A DNA stretch of 5,741 nt from Candidatus Woesearchaeota archaeon. GTDB lineage: Archaea > Nanobdellota > Nanobdellia > Woesearchaeales > JAFCFN01. A model generated the notes under the pieces. That model was not told the origin of the DNA. It saw only the letters and a program-made list of their open reading frames with translations, and made no database searches. The position numbers and the translations under genes are program-made. Location of the stretch: assembly GCA_017609245.1 (NCBI GenBank), contig JAFCEI010000043.1, forward strand, positions 1-5,741, in the 5' to 3' direction. How positions within the stretch are numbered: the stretch's first letter is position 1; every line of letters begins with the position of its first letter. Of the stretch, positions 1 through 4,638 are shown one piece after another.

Positions 1-114
1 TAATTTTCTCGTTAACTCCCCTTTAGGTCCCTTTGCGCTTATTATATTATTCTCTGCCTTGACTTCAACACCTTCAGGTATTGCTACAATTTCCTTCATA
101 GATTTTTTTTCCAT
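1..114 (-). CDS. rpl6: 50S ribosomal protein uL6 (L6), N-terminal fragment cut by window edge
   Basis: Only the first 38 codons are inside the window; the gene continues past base 1. The translation begins MEKKSMKEIVAIPEGVEVKA and continues through a KGPKGEL stretch near residues 28-34. This is the typical start of the first uL6 domain (IPEGVEV followed by KGPKGEL). uL6 binds 23S rRNA near the sarcin-ricin loop and the factor-binding region. The ATG at 114 overlaps the uS8 stop as TGATG, sharing one base, so re-initiation by the terminating ribosome is plausible. No GGTGA-like ribosome binding site precedes either this ATG or the in-frame Met6 codon at 99. The first ATG is preferred because of the stop/start overlap. 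The position after uS8 is the expected archaeal gene order. Confidence 0.93.
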   Translation of the reverse strand, partial: MEKKSMKEIVAIPEGVEVKAENNIISAKGPKGELTRKL

Positions 115-506
115 CAGTAGCAAAAAGCCAGCAGCCTCCCTCCTTGATTTTTGTCTTTTGCCTCTTGGTGAGTCATGATACCTTCAGGCGTAGATATGAT
201 CAACAATCCAAAATCCTTTGCAGGCAGAAATCTCTTCTCAAACTTGGTAAATTCGTCTTTTTTGATTGCAAATCTTGGTTTGATGACTCCGCATTTGTTT
301 ATGCTACCAAGAAGATTTACTCTGATAAATCCCCCTTTGCCGTCATCAATCTCTTTGAATTCTCCCAAATACCTGCGGTCTTTCATAATATCAAATATTT
401 TTTTGATTACTTTTGATACTGGCTTTATGTCGCACTCCTTTCTTCCAGTCTTTTCACTATAACTTATTACTGATAATGCATTTGCCAATGGATCATTTAG
501 TGACAT
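114..506 (-). CDS. rps8: 30S ribosomal protein uS8 (S8)
   Basis: A 130-residue protein of normal archaeal uS8 length. It binds the central domain of 16S rRNA and is an early assembly protein. The N-terminus has the hallmark LNDPLANALSVI (residues 3-14). The C-terminus has STPEGIMTHQEA (105-116) and ends GGRLLAFCY, matching the conserved uS8 C-terminal motif of the form S-T-x-G-[IV]-M-x-x-x-E-A followed by GG-x-L-L-A-[YF]. The ATG at 506 lies 16 nt after the uS14 stop. An AGAGGT ribosome binding site sits in that gap, 10 nt before the start. The stop codon shares one base with the rpl6 start. Family assignment is secure. Confidence 0.97.
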   Translation of the reverse strand: MSLNDPLANALSVISYSEKTGRKECDIKPVSKVIKKIFDIMKDRRYLGEFKEIDDGKGGFIRVNLLGSINKCGVIKPRFAIKKDEFTKFEKRFLPAKDFGLLIISTPEGIMTHQEAKDKNQGGRLLAFCY

Positions 507-516
507 TTTTTATTAA

Positions 517-522
517 ACCTCT
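517..522 (-). promoter_or_regulatory. Shine-Dalgarno site of rps8
   Basis: On the minus strand AGAGGT lies 10 nt upstream of the uS8 ATG and just after the uS14 stop codon. It is one of the few ribosome binding sites here located between genes rather than inside the previous reading frame. Confidence 0.6.
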
Positions 523-756
523 TCAACTATATTTTTTAAAGCCAATCTTAGTGGCATTTTCCCTGAAACACTGCCTGCACAGGTCTAATCCGTATTTGCT
601 GATATGTCCGCCGCTTGTTCTTCCGCATCTGGAACATTTAGTGACAGCCCTGCCAAATTTTCTTTCTTTTGGTTTGTTATGTTTGATATATCTTTTTAAT
701 TTTACAGGCTTTGCTTTCAATTGCTTGAATACCTTTTTATAATCGCTTGCAGTCAT
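523..756 (-). CDS. rps14: 30S ribosomal protein uS14 (S14), zinc-binding type, with long N-terminus
   Basis: 77 residues. The C-terminal half is a standard zinc-ribbon uS14: Cys41-x2-Cys44 and Cys60-x2-Cys63, with ISKYGLDLCRQCFRE (52-66) and a GFKKYS end. The protein sits in the 30S head close to the decoding site. Most archaeal uS14 proteins known to me are about 50-60 residues, so the first 20 or more residues (MTASDYKKVFKQLKAKPVKL) are extra, basic and lysine-rich. The long start is supported by a strong AAAGGTGG ribosome binding site 6 nt upstream of the ATG and by the lack of any internal Met codon. The start lies 1 nt after the uL5 stop. A HNKPKERKFG segment (26-35) links the extension to the zinc ribbon. 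Assignment is secure; the role of the extension is unknown. Confidence 0.96.
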   Translation of the reverse strand: MTASDYKKVFKQLKAKPVKLKRYIKHNKPKERKFGRAVTKCSRCGRTSGGHISKYGLDLCRQCFRENATKIGFKKYS

Positions 757-757
757 T

Positions 758-1264
758 TTATTCCACCTTTATCCCAAATTTATCTTTCATAAAACTGATT
801 GCCTCTTGTTTTGTTATGTTGTGTGATTTTGATATGCTTTTCTTCATAACCTTTCTTTTTTTGATCCTAAACCCTGGTCTCTCCAGCGTTACACTGGCTT
901 CAAGACCAATTATTCCTATATCAGGATTATACTCAACCCCTGCTATGTCTATATACTCCTCTATTCCAAATGATACATTGCCACTATTGTCAAAACTGTT
1001 TTCCTTCAAAAGATTATCCTTTGCAGATAGCAGCCTTGTCAATAGCTCTTCAGCAGCAGCTTTTCTTAACGTAACCTTTGCCCCTATTGGAAGCCCAGGC
1101 CTTAATCCGAACTCAGGAACCCTCTTCTTAGTGAATGTCTTGACAGGCTTGGTTTTCGAGATCATCTTCAGCAATATCAATGCCTTGTCCAGTCTAGCTT
1201 GGTCTGTGCCGCACCCAACATTTAGTGTAAGCTTCTCAATCCTTATATTTTTCATAACATTCAT
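758..1264 (-). CDS. rpl5: 50S ribosomal protein uL5 (L5)
   Basis: 168 residues, within the archaeal uL5 range. uL5 binds 5S rRNA in the central protuberance and forms an inter-subunit bridge with the 30S head. Diagnostic stretches are IRIEKLTLNVGCG (7-19), KPVKTFTKKRVPEFGLRPG (39-57), PIGAKVTLR (59-67), and the C-terminal ERPGFRIKKRK (128-138) with SHNITKQEAISFM (147-159). The ATG at 1264 follows the eS4 stop by 1 nt, but no clear ribosome binding site precedes it. A second in-frame ATG at 1255 (Met4) gives MKNIRIEKL, which aligns with the M-[KR]-x-I-R-I-E-K start common in archaea. The true start may therefore be either one. Assignment is secure; the start is uncertain by three codons. Confidence 0.96.
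   Translation of the reverse strand: MNVMKNIRIEKLTLNVGCGTDQARLDKALILLKMISKTKPVKTFTKKRVPEFGLRPGLPIGAKVTLRKAAAEELLTRLLSAKDNLLKENSFDNSGNVSFGIEEYIDIAGVEYNPDIGIIGLEASVTLERPGFRIKKRKVMKKSISKSHNITKQEAISFMKDKFGIKVE
763..770 (-). promoter_or_regulatory. Shine-Dalgarno site fixing the long rps14 start
   Basis: AAAGGTGG on the minus strand lies inside the last codons of the uL5 gene, 6 nt before the ATG at 756. It supports translation of the full 77-residue uS14 instead of a short form. Confidence 0.65.
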
Positions 1265-1265
1265 C

Positions 1266-1946
1266 TTATTCTAGTAATGATATGGCAGCCTTATCCTTTC
1301 CCACGACAAAAACATGTTTTTTGATTACATCCCATGACTCTTTGTCTGAAACACAGTTAAATGCCCCCTCTTTGACATCATTTATTTTAGCAATTCGCCC
1401 TATATGTTTTCCGCCGATCAAATATGCCTGGCATCCTTTCTCAAGTTTTATGTGCTCTTTGATGGCATTATTGACGAGCAAGACACTGTCTCCTACCTTG
1501 TAATCTTTAATATTGTCAACCAAGACATTTCTTCCGTTATGCAGGTTAAGCTGCCCTTTTCCCTTGACAAGGCTTTTTTTAACAATCTTACAAAGCAGGT
1601 GCTCTGATTCATCCTTGGCGATGGGAACCAGTTCCAGCCTGTTCTTTTTATTTACTAAAACTCTGAAATGTTCATCAGTAGAAGGGATTGATATGACATC
1701 CATCAGGCCGATCAGATGCTTGATTTCTTTTACTCTTGCACCATTCACAAATATCTCATTGTTTAATAAAATGGTCTTTACCTCTTTGCTGGTTTTAGCC
1801 TTTTTTAAAATATCCCTAAATACAACAACAAGGGGCACGCTGAAATTAAAGCTTCCTCCTGGCAGAGGTCTCGCTACAAATCTCACCTTTTTCCTTTTGA
1901 TATCCCAAGTTATGGGTATTGCCTGTCTTTTAATGTGTGCTTTCAT
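1266..1946 (-). CDS. rps4e: 30S ribosomal protein eS4 (S4e)
   Basis: 226 residues. eS4 occurs in archaea and eukaryotes but not bacteria, so it is one of the clearest domain-level markers here. The N-terminus MKAHIKRQAIPITWDIKRKK is the family start. An S4-type RNA-binding domain spans about residues 41-85 (LLNNEIFVNGARVKEIKHLIGLMDV region). The central eS4 domain follows, with HFRVLVNKKNRLELVPI (93-109). A KOW-like segment is near 173-192 (QAYLIGGKHIGRIAKINDV). The usual PGPH-type motif after the first strands reads LPGGSF here, a small variation. The ATG overlaps the uL24 stop by 4 nt (ATGA), and an AGAGGA ribosome binding site lies 7 nt upstream inside rpl24. Confidence 0.97.
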   Translation of the reverse strand: MKAHIKRQAIPITWDIKRKKVRFVARPLPGGSFNFSVPLVVVFRDILKKAKTSKEVKTILLNNEIFVNGARVKEIKHLIGLMDVISIPSTDEHFRVLVNKKNRLELVPIAKDESEHLLCKIVKKSLVKGKGQLNLHNGRNVLVDNIKDYKVGDSVLLVNNAIKEHIKLEKGCQAYLIGGKHIGRIAKINDVKEGAFNCVSDKESWDVIKKHVFVVGKDKAAISLLE

Positions 1947-2335
1947 TCTATTTTCCTCTTGATTATTTTTTGTCTCATCTTGTCATCCAGATTTAATTCC
2001 AAAATCATAAGATTAGACGGCTTCAAAGCCTTGGGAACTTTTGTCCCATCTCGTTTCAGAGCCATAATGCCTTCAACATAAACCTTTTCTTGTTTTGAGT
2101 TTATATTTTCTATCTTTCCTGATTTGCCTTTGAAACTGCCCCTTAATATCTTGACCTTGTCACCCTTTCTTGCAGGCAAAGCTCTTCTCTTGTGCTTGTC
2201 CCTCAGCTCTTTGGACAGATGAACAGACACAAAACCATGTTTCACGTGCAAAGGAGCATTATACCTATACTTCCTTTGCTTTCTTACCTGCTTGCTCGAT
2301 TTCCAGTTTTTTGACCACTTATTTTGCGATTTCAT
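1943..2335 (-). CDS. rpl24: 50S ribosomal protein uL24 (L24)
   Basis: 130 residues. uL24 is an early 23S rRNA-binding assembly protein near the polypeptide exit. The archaeal-type N-terminus includes SKQVRKQRKYRYNAPLH (14-30), followed by LRDKHKRRALPARKGDKV and a KOW domain near 56-83 (KILRGSFKGKSGKIENI). The 'VYVEGIMALKRDGTKVP' segment (85-101) is also typical. The ATG at 2335 is the only plausible start: the frame upstream stays open for about 15 codons but has no ATG, GTG or TTG. Unlike most neighbours it has no Shine-Dalgarno sequence. It is also the only gene preceded by a real gap, 64 nt, which may hold its own promoter. It overlaps rps4e by 4 nt at its 3' end. Confidence 0.96.
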   Translation of the reverse strand: MKSQNKWSKNWKSSKQVRKQRKYRYNAPLHVKHGFVSVHLSKELRDKHKRRALPARKGDKVKILRGSFKGKSGKIENINSKQEKVYVEGIMALKRDGTKVPKALKPSNLMILELNLDDKMRQKIIKRKIE

Positions 2336-2356
2336 TTTAAATCTTTTTTTCGAAAG

Positions 2357-2363
2357 TTTAAAA
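2357..2363 (-). promoter_or_regulatory. Possible TATA box of an internal, leaderless promoter for rpl24
   Basis: On the minus strand TTTTAAA is centred about 25 nt upstream of the uL24 ATG. Archaeal TATA boxes lie about 25-30 nt upstream of the transcription start, so transcription from this element would begin at or very near the ATG and give a leaderless mRNA. That agrees with the missing ribosome binding site. Against it, no convincing purine-rich BRE is seen directly upstream, and such AT-rich words occur easily by chance in this DNA. A second AT-rich candidate overlaps the uL14 stop (about 2394-2404). Confidence 0.3.
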
Positions 2364-2366
2364 GAC

Positions 2367-2391
2367 AGAAAATTTATCTTTCAAATTTTCT
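2367..2391. repeat. AT-rich inverted repeat between rpl14 and rpl24
   Basis: A perfect 9 bp inverted repeat, AGAAAATTT (2367-2375) and AAATTTTCT (2383-2391), is separated by a 7-nt loop. In the mRNA it would form a weak, almost all A-U hairpin starting 8 nt after the uL14 stop codon. The following sequence has only a four-U run, so it is not a convincing terminator. It could be a processing site, an attenuation point or chance in AT-rich DNA. Confidence 0.4.
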
Positions 2392-2399
2392 TTATATTT

Positions 2400-2801
2400 T
2401 TATACGATTATGCTTGCAACCTTTGCTACACCGGGCCACTTGTCACATGCTTCTTTTGCAATAGCTCCCTTAAATATAGTTCCCTTAGGATTTCCTTCTT
2501 CGTCCTTTAAAACAACAGCAGCATTATCCTCAAATTTTATCCTTTCACCATTGGGTCTCCTGTATTCTTTTCTCTGCCTGACTATTGTTGCGAAAACCAC
2601 CTGTTTTCTTATATCGGGCCTGCCCTTTGTTACAGATGCCAATACCAGGTCACCAACCCTTGCTGCAGGCTTCCTTCCCTTGACTGTCTTCAATCCCTTT
2701 ACAGAGATCAGTCTAAGGATTTTTGCCCCGCTGTTATCGCAGGTGCTTACTGAGCAGCCCATGGGCAGCGCTCTTGGTATTCTTGCTTTAACTGCTTTCA
2801 T
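2400..2801 (-). CDS. rpl14: 50S ribosomal protein uL14 (L14)
   Basis: 133 residues from the ATG at 2801, the normal archaeal length of about 132. uL14 binds 23S rRNA at the subunit interface and takes part in an inter-subunit bridge. Recognisable stretches are CDNSGAKILRLISVKG (21-36), GDLVLASVTKGRPDIRKQVV, and the C-terminal FEDNAAVVLKDEEGNPKGT and GAIAKEACDKWPGVAKVASI segments. A longer frame can be opened from a TTG at 2825, but it adds eight residues not expected for the family and has no ribosome binding site. The ATG at 2801 has AGGT 11 nt upstream. The start overlaps the uS17 reading frame by 14 nt, suggesting translational coupling. The 64-nt gap to uL24 follows its stop. Confidence 0.96.
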   Translation of the reverse strand: MKAVKARIPRALPMGCSVSTCDNSGAKILRLISVKGLKTVKGRKPAARVGDLVLASVTKGRPDIRKQVVFATIVRQRKEYRRPNGERIKFEDNAAVVLKDEEGNPKGTIFKGAIAKEACDKWPGVAKVASIIV

Positions 2802-3102
2802 CTTTTGTTTTAACCTGTTTTTCAATTATGACAAAATGTTTTGTTTTGCTTAAAGGTCTGCACTCAATGATTTTCACAACATCCCCTTCAACAGCAGAGA
2901 TGCATTCAGGATTGTGAGCCTTTATTCTTGTCCTTCTTTTTTCATATCTCTCATATTTTGGGACAGGATATCTTCTTTCAAATTCTATTGTGACTGTCTT
3001 ACCCATCTTAGATGATATTACCTTTCCAACAAAAACTCTGCCCCTTGTTCTAAGCGAACCATGGATAGGGCAGTTATTGTCTGTACATTTGTTTTCTACC
3101 AT
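2788..3102 (-). CDS. rps17: 30S ribosomal protein uS17 (S17), archaeal type
   Basis: 104 residues. uS17 is an early 16S rRNA-binding protein of the 30S body. The archaeal N-terminal motif CTDNNCPIHG (6-15) is present, followed by the OB-fold core: GRVFVGKVISSKMGKTVTIE (21-40), the conserved YPVPKYERYEKRRTRIKAHNP region (45-65), and GDVVKIIECRPLSKTKHFVII (73-93). The ATG at 3102 overlaps the rnp1 stop by 7 nt. An AGAGAGG ribosome binding site lies 5 nt upstream within the last rnp1 codons. The gene overlaps uL14 by 14 nt at its 3' end. Assignment is secure. Confidence 0.97.
   Translation of the reverse strand: MVENKCTDNNCPIHGSLRTRGRVFVGKVISSKMGKTVTIEFERRYPVPKYERYEKRRTRIKAHNPECISAVEGDVVKIIECRPLSKTKHFVIIEKQVKTKDESS
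2813..2816 (-). promoter_or_regulatory. Shine-Dalgarno site supporting the rpl14 ATG
   Basis: AGGT (in an ACAGGTTAAA context on the minus strand) lies 11 nt before the ATG at 2801, inside the last codons of uS17. It lies downstream of the alternative TTG at 2825, so it can serve only the shorter, family-length uL14. Confidence 0.5.
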
Positions 3103-3332
3103 TTTAACCTCTCTTCTGGCCTTCCGACTAGCTTACTCCCGCATATTTCAATACCATTCACTTCAATTGTAACGTTTTTCTTGATTATTTTTTTCATTTT
3201 ATCTTTGCTTTTTATGACCAAAAGATTTTTTGTTTCATCAATTACCTTGCCTTGCAAACCAATATTTGCTTTGTTCTTGCTATCGGTAATTTTGATAGTC
3301 AAGCCTATCAGTTCCTTCCTTATAAGATTCAT
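3096..3332 (-). CDS. rnp1: Ribonuclease P protein subunit Rnp1 (Rpp29/Pop4 family)
   Basis: A 78-residue protein, short for the family (about 95 or more in many archaea). Rpp29 is a protein subunit of archaeal RNase P, which removes the 5' leader of pre-tRNA; it has an Sm-like barrel and pairs with Rpp21. Visible family features are a start MNLIRKELIGLTIKI, GLQGKVIDETKNLLVI (25-40), and the C-terminal GSKLVGRPEERLK (65-77), which matches the family's G-x-x-L-x-x-R-P-E-[ED]-R-L end. The ATG lies 7 nt after the aIF1 stop, with AAGGT 9 nt upstream. The position between aIF1 and uS17 is the same as in Methanocaldococcus and many other archaea. Compactness probably reflects trimmed termini, since both conserved blocks are intact. 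Confidence 0.93.
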   Translation of the reverse strand: MNLIRKELIGLTIKITDSKNKANIGLQGKVIDETKNLLVIKSKDKMKKIIKKNVTIEVNGIEICGSKLVGRPEERLKW

Positions 3333-3339
3333 TATGTTT

Positions 3340-3648
3340 TTACCTTACGTCTATTCTATCAGCATCAAACCCGGACTCAATCAAGATTTCTTTCACTTTT
3401 GACCTGTGGTCTCCCTGCAGTTCTATTGTTCCTTGTTTTGCAGTTCCGCCGCAGGCAAGCTTTTGCTTGAGCTTTTTTGTAATTTCTTTCAGGCTCACTT
3501 CCTTATCGTCGATCCCTGTAATCTCTGTGTAGATTTTACCAAACTTTTTTTTGGTCGTCCTAACATTTATTTTTTGGGTTTCTTTTGCGATAGTTTCGCA
3601 AACACAAAGCTCCTTAGGTAAGCCACACTTGCTGCATATTTTAGCCAT
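3340..3648 (-). CDS. sui1: Translation initiation factor aIF1 (SUI1 family)
   Basis: 102 residues. aIF1 binds the 30S platform near the P site and enforces accurate start-codon selection. The SUI1 core is clear: residues 64-82 contain LACGGTAKQGTIELQGDHR, followed by KVKEILIESGF. The N-terminus has a zinc-knuckle-like cluster Cys5-x2-Cys8-x6-Cys15-x-Cys17 (CSKCGLPKELCVCE), which is common in archaeal aIF1. The ATG at 3648 lies 8 nt after a near-perfect archaeal ribosome binding site, AAGGTGAT, contained in the last codons of uL29. The two genes overlap by 8 nt. The location between uL29 and rnp1 is a known archaeal arrangement and gives co-synthesis of this factor with ribosomal proteins. Confidence 0.96.
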   Translation of the reverse strand: MAKICSKCGLPKELCVCETIAKETQKINVRTTKKKFGKIYTEITGIDDKEVSLKEITKKLKQKLACGGTAKQGTIELQGDHRSKVKEILIESGFDADRIDVR

Positions 3649-3853
3649 GCCTTTTTATCACCTTGCTAGTCTTTTGTTTTTTTATAGTTAAAAGTCTGGC
3701 AATTGTTTTTTTTATTGATTTTAATTGCCCGGGATTTTTCATGCTAGATTTGGTAGCTCTTTGAGCATTAACTTTCATCAGTTCTTTTTTCAGCTCATCC
3801 AGCCTTCTGTCCAGATCTTCTTTTCCCATATCTTTGATTTCATTGATTTTCAT
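3641..3853 (-). CDS. rpl29: 50S ribosomal protein uL29 (L29)
   Basis: 70 residues, normal for uL29, a small two-helix protein at the polypeptide exit site next to uL23. Recognisable features are MKINEIKDM, the first helix LDRRLDELKKELMKVNAQRAT (15-35), and the conserved NPGQLKSIKKTIARLLTI (40-57), in which the IARLLT motif is diagnostic. The ATG overlaps the uS3 stop by 4 nt (ATGA). A purine-rich AAGG is 7 nt upstream. The 3' end overlaps the aIF1 gene by 8 nt. Confidence 0.96.
   Translation of the reverse strand: MKINEIKDMGKEDLDRRLDELKKELMKVNAQRATKSSMKNPGQLKSIKKTIARLLTIKKQKTSKVIKRHG
3657..3664 (-). promoter_or_regulatory. Strong Shine-Dalgarno site of the aIF1 gene
   Basis: AAGGTGAT on the minus strand matches the anti-Shine-Dalgarno of archaeal 16S rRNA over its full core. 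It is 8 nt before the ATG at 3648 and lies wholly inside the coding end of rpl29 (its codons give Lys-Val-Ile). Confidence 0.7.
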
Positions 3854-4638
3854 TCTTCTTCCTTACTCTTCTTTTTAGCCTGTTTTTTGGGCTTTTCTTC
3901 TGCCTTAGATTTTTCCTTCTCTTCTTCTTTAGACTGAGATTTTTCAGATGTTTCTGGTTTCTGCGATGAAGCTTCAGCTTTTTCACCTTCTTTTGCTTCT
4001 TCCTTGATCTCTTCTTTTATTTCTTCGACAATCTGTTCAGGTTCAGCCAATAATCCAATCTTGTCAGGAAGCCTGATTGTAGGCGGCATGATGCTTACTT
4101 TTATGCCCACTGTGCCTGTTTTTAAGTTAGCTGTTGAATGAGCCGTATCTACACCTGCAGTAGCAATATCTCCACATTTTTTCAAATAACCTTGATAAAA
4201 TCTCCATGACTTCGCTCTTGAACCAGGGATCTTGCCAGATATCACAATCTCAATCCCCAACGCACCAGCATCCATCACTTCTTGAATGACCTTGTGACCA
4301 ACACCTTTGAATTTTGAAGTGCCAAATCTTTCCAATAAGCTGGCAATCTTTTCAGCCATTATTGTCGCATCCAGGCTTATATTGTCAACCTCCCCAATCT
4401 CAATCTGAGGATTTTCCAGACTAAACTTTTTCTTCAGTGCAGCAGTTAACTTGGTGATGTTTTGGCCTTTTGTACCTACAACTAATCCTGGCCTTGAAGC
4501 GTAAATTACTATCTTATCTCCAAGAGGGGTTCTTTGCAGCTTTATCTTGCTCTGTCCTACTCTAGGCAATGTCTTGGCTATGAACTCTTGGATTCTGAAT
4601 TCCTTCTTCTTCTGCATGACAAACTTTCTTTCCATCAT
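3850..4638 (-). CDS. rps3: 30S ribosomal protein uS3 (S3) with acidic/basic C-terminal tail
   Basis: 262 residues. uS3 sits at the mRNA entry of the 30S head. The N-terminus MMERKFVMQKKKEFRIQEFI matches archaeal uS3. A KH domain covers about 40-75, with the GxxG loop as GTKG (55-58). The C-terminal uS3 domain runs to about 185 and contains GALGIEIVISGKIPGSRAKS (125-144), the GVDTAHSTANLKTGTVGIKV region and the SIMPPT end. From about residue 204 onward the protein is a low-complexity tail, roughly 60% Glu plus Lys. Two adjacent ATG codons (4638 and 4635) compete. The first overlaps the uL22 stop as ATGA and is 10 nt from a perfect GAGGTGA site, so it is preferred; the second aligns slightly better with M-E-R-K-F in relatives. 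Confidence 0.97.
   Translation of the reverse strand: MMERKFVMQKKKEFRIQEFIAKTLPRVGQSKIKLQRTPLGDKIVIYASRPGLVVGTKGQNITKLTAALKKKFSLENPQIEIGEVDNISLDATIMAEKIASLLERFGTSKFKGVGHKVIQEVMDAGALGIEIVISGKIPGSRAKSWRFYQGYLKKCGDIATAGVDTAHSTANLKTGTVGIKVSIMPPTIRLPDKIGLLAEPEQIVEEIKEEIKEEAKEGEKAEASSQKPETSEKSQSKEEEKEKSKAEEKPKKQAKKKSKEEE

Noticed and set aside
747..1274. Plus-strand open frame of 175 codons, rich in Phe, Leu and Ser, looking like a membrane protein
   Set aside because: It is the antisense shadow of the secure uL5 gene. Hydrophobic translations are expected opposite Lys/Glu-rich coding sequence, and it has no recognisable family.
1513..1962. Plus-strand open frame of 149 codons
   Set aside because: It lies antisense to eS4, whose domains are unmistakable. 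Its hydrophobic composition mirrors the A-rich coding strand.
2343..2350. T-run on the plus strand considered as a terminator
   Set aside because: On the transcribed (minus) sense it is an A-run, so it cannot act as a U-tract terminator for this operon, and no plus-strand gene precedes it.
2400..2825. 141-residue form of uL14 starting at TTG
   Set aside because: The eight extra residues are not expected in the family, there is no ribosome binding site for the TTG, and an ATG with AGGT upstream gives the normal length.
2410..2853. Plus-strand open frame of 147 codons
   Set aside because: Antisense to uL14 and the end of uS17; no motif and no ribosome binding site evidence.
3870..4030. Glu/Lys tail of uS3 considered as a frameshift artefact
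   Set aside because: The frame stays open to a stop that forms a precise ATGA overlap with uL29, and the composition matches charged tails elsewhere in such archaea, including adjacent uL22.
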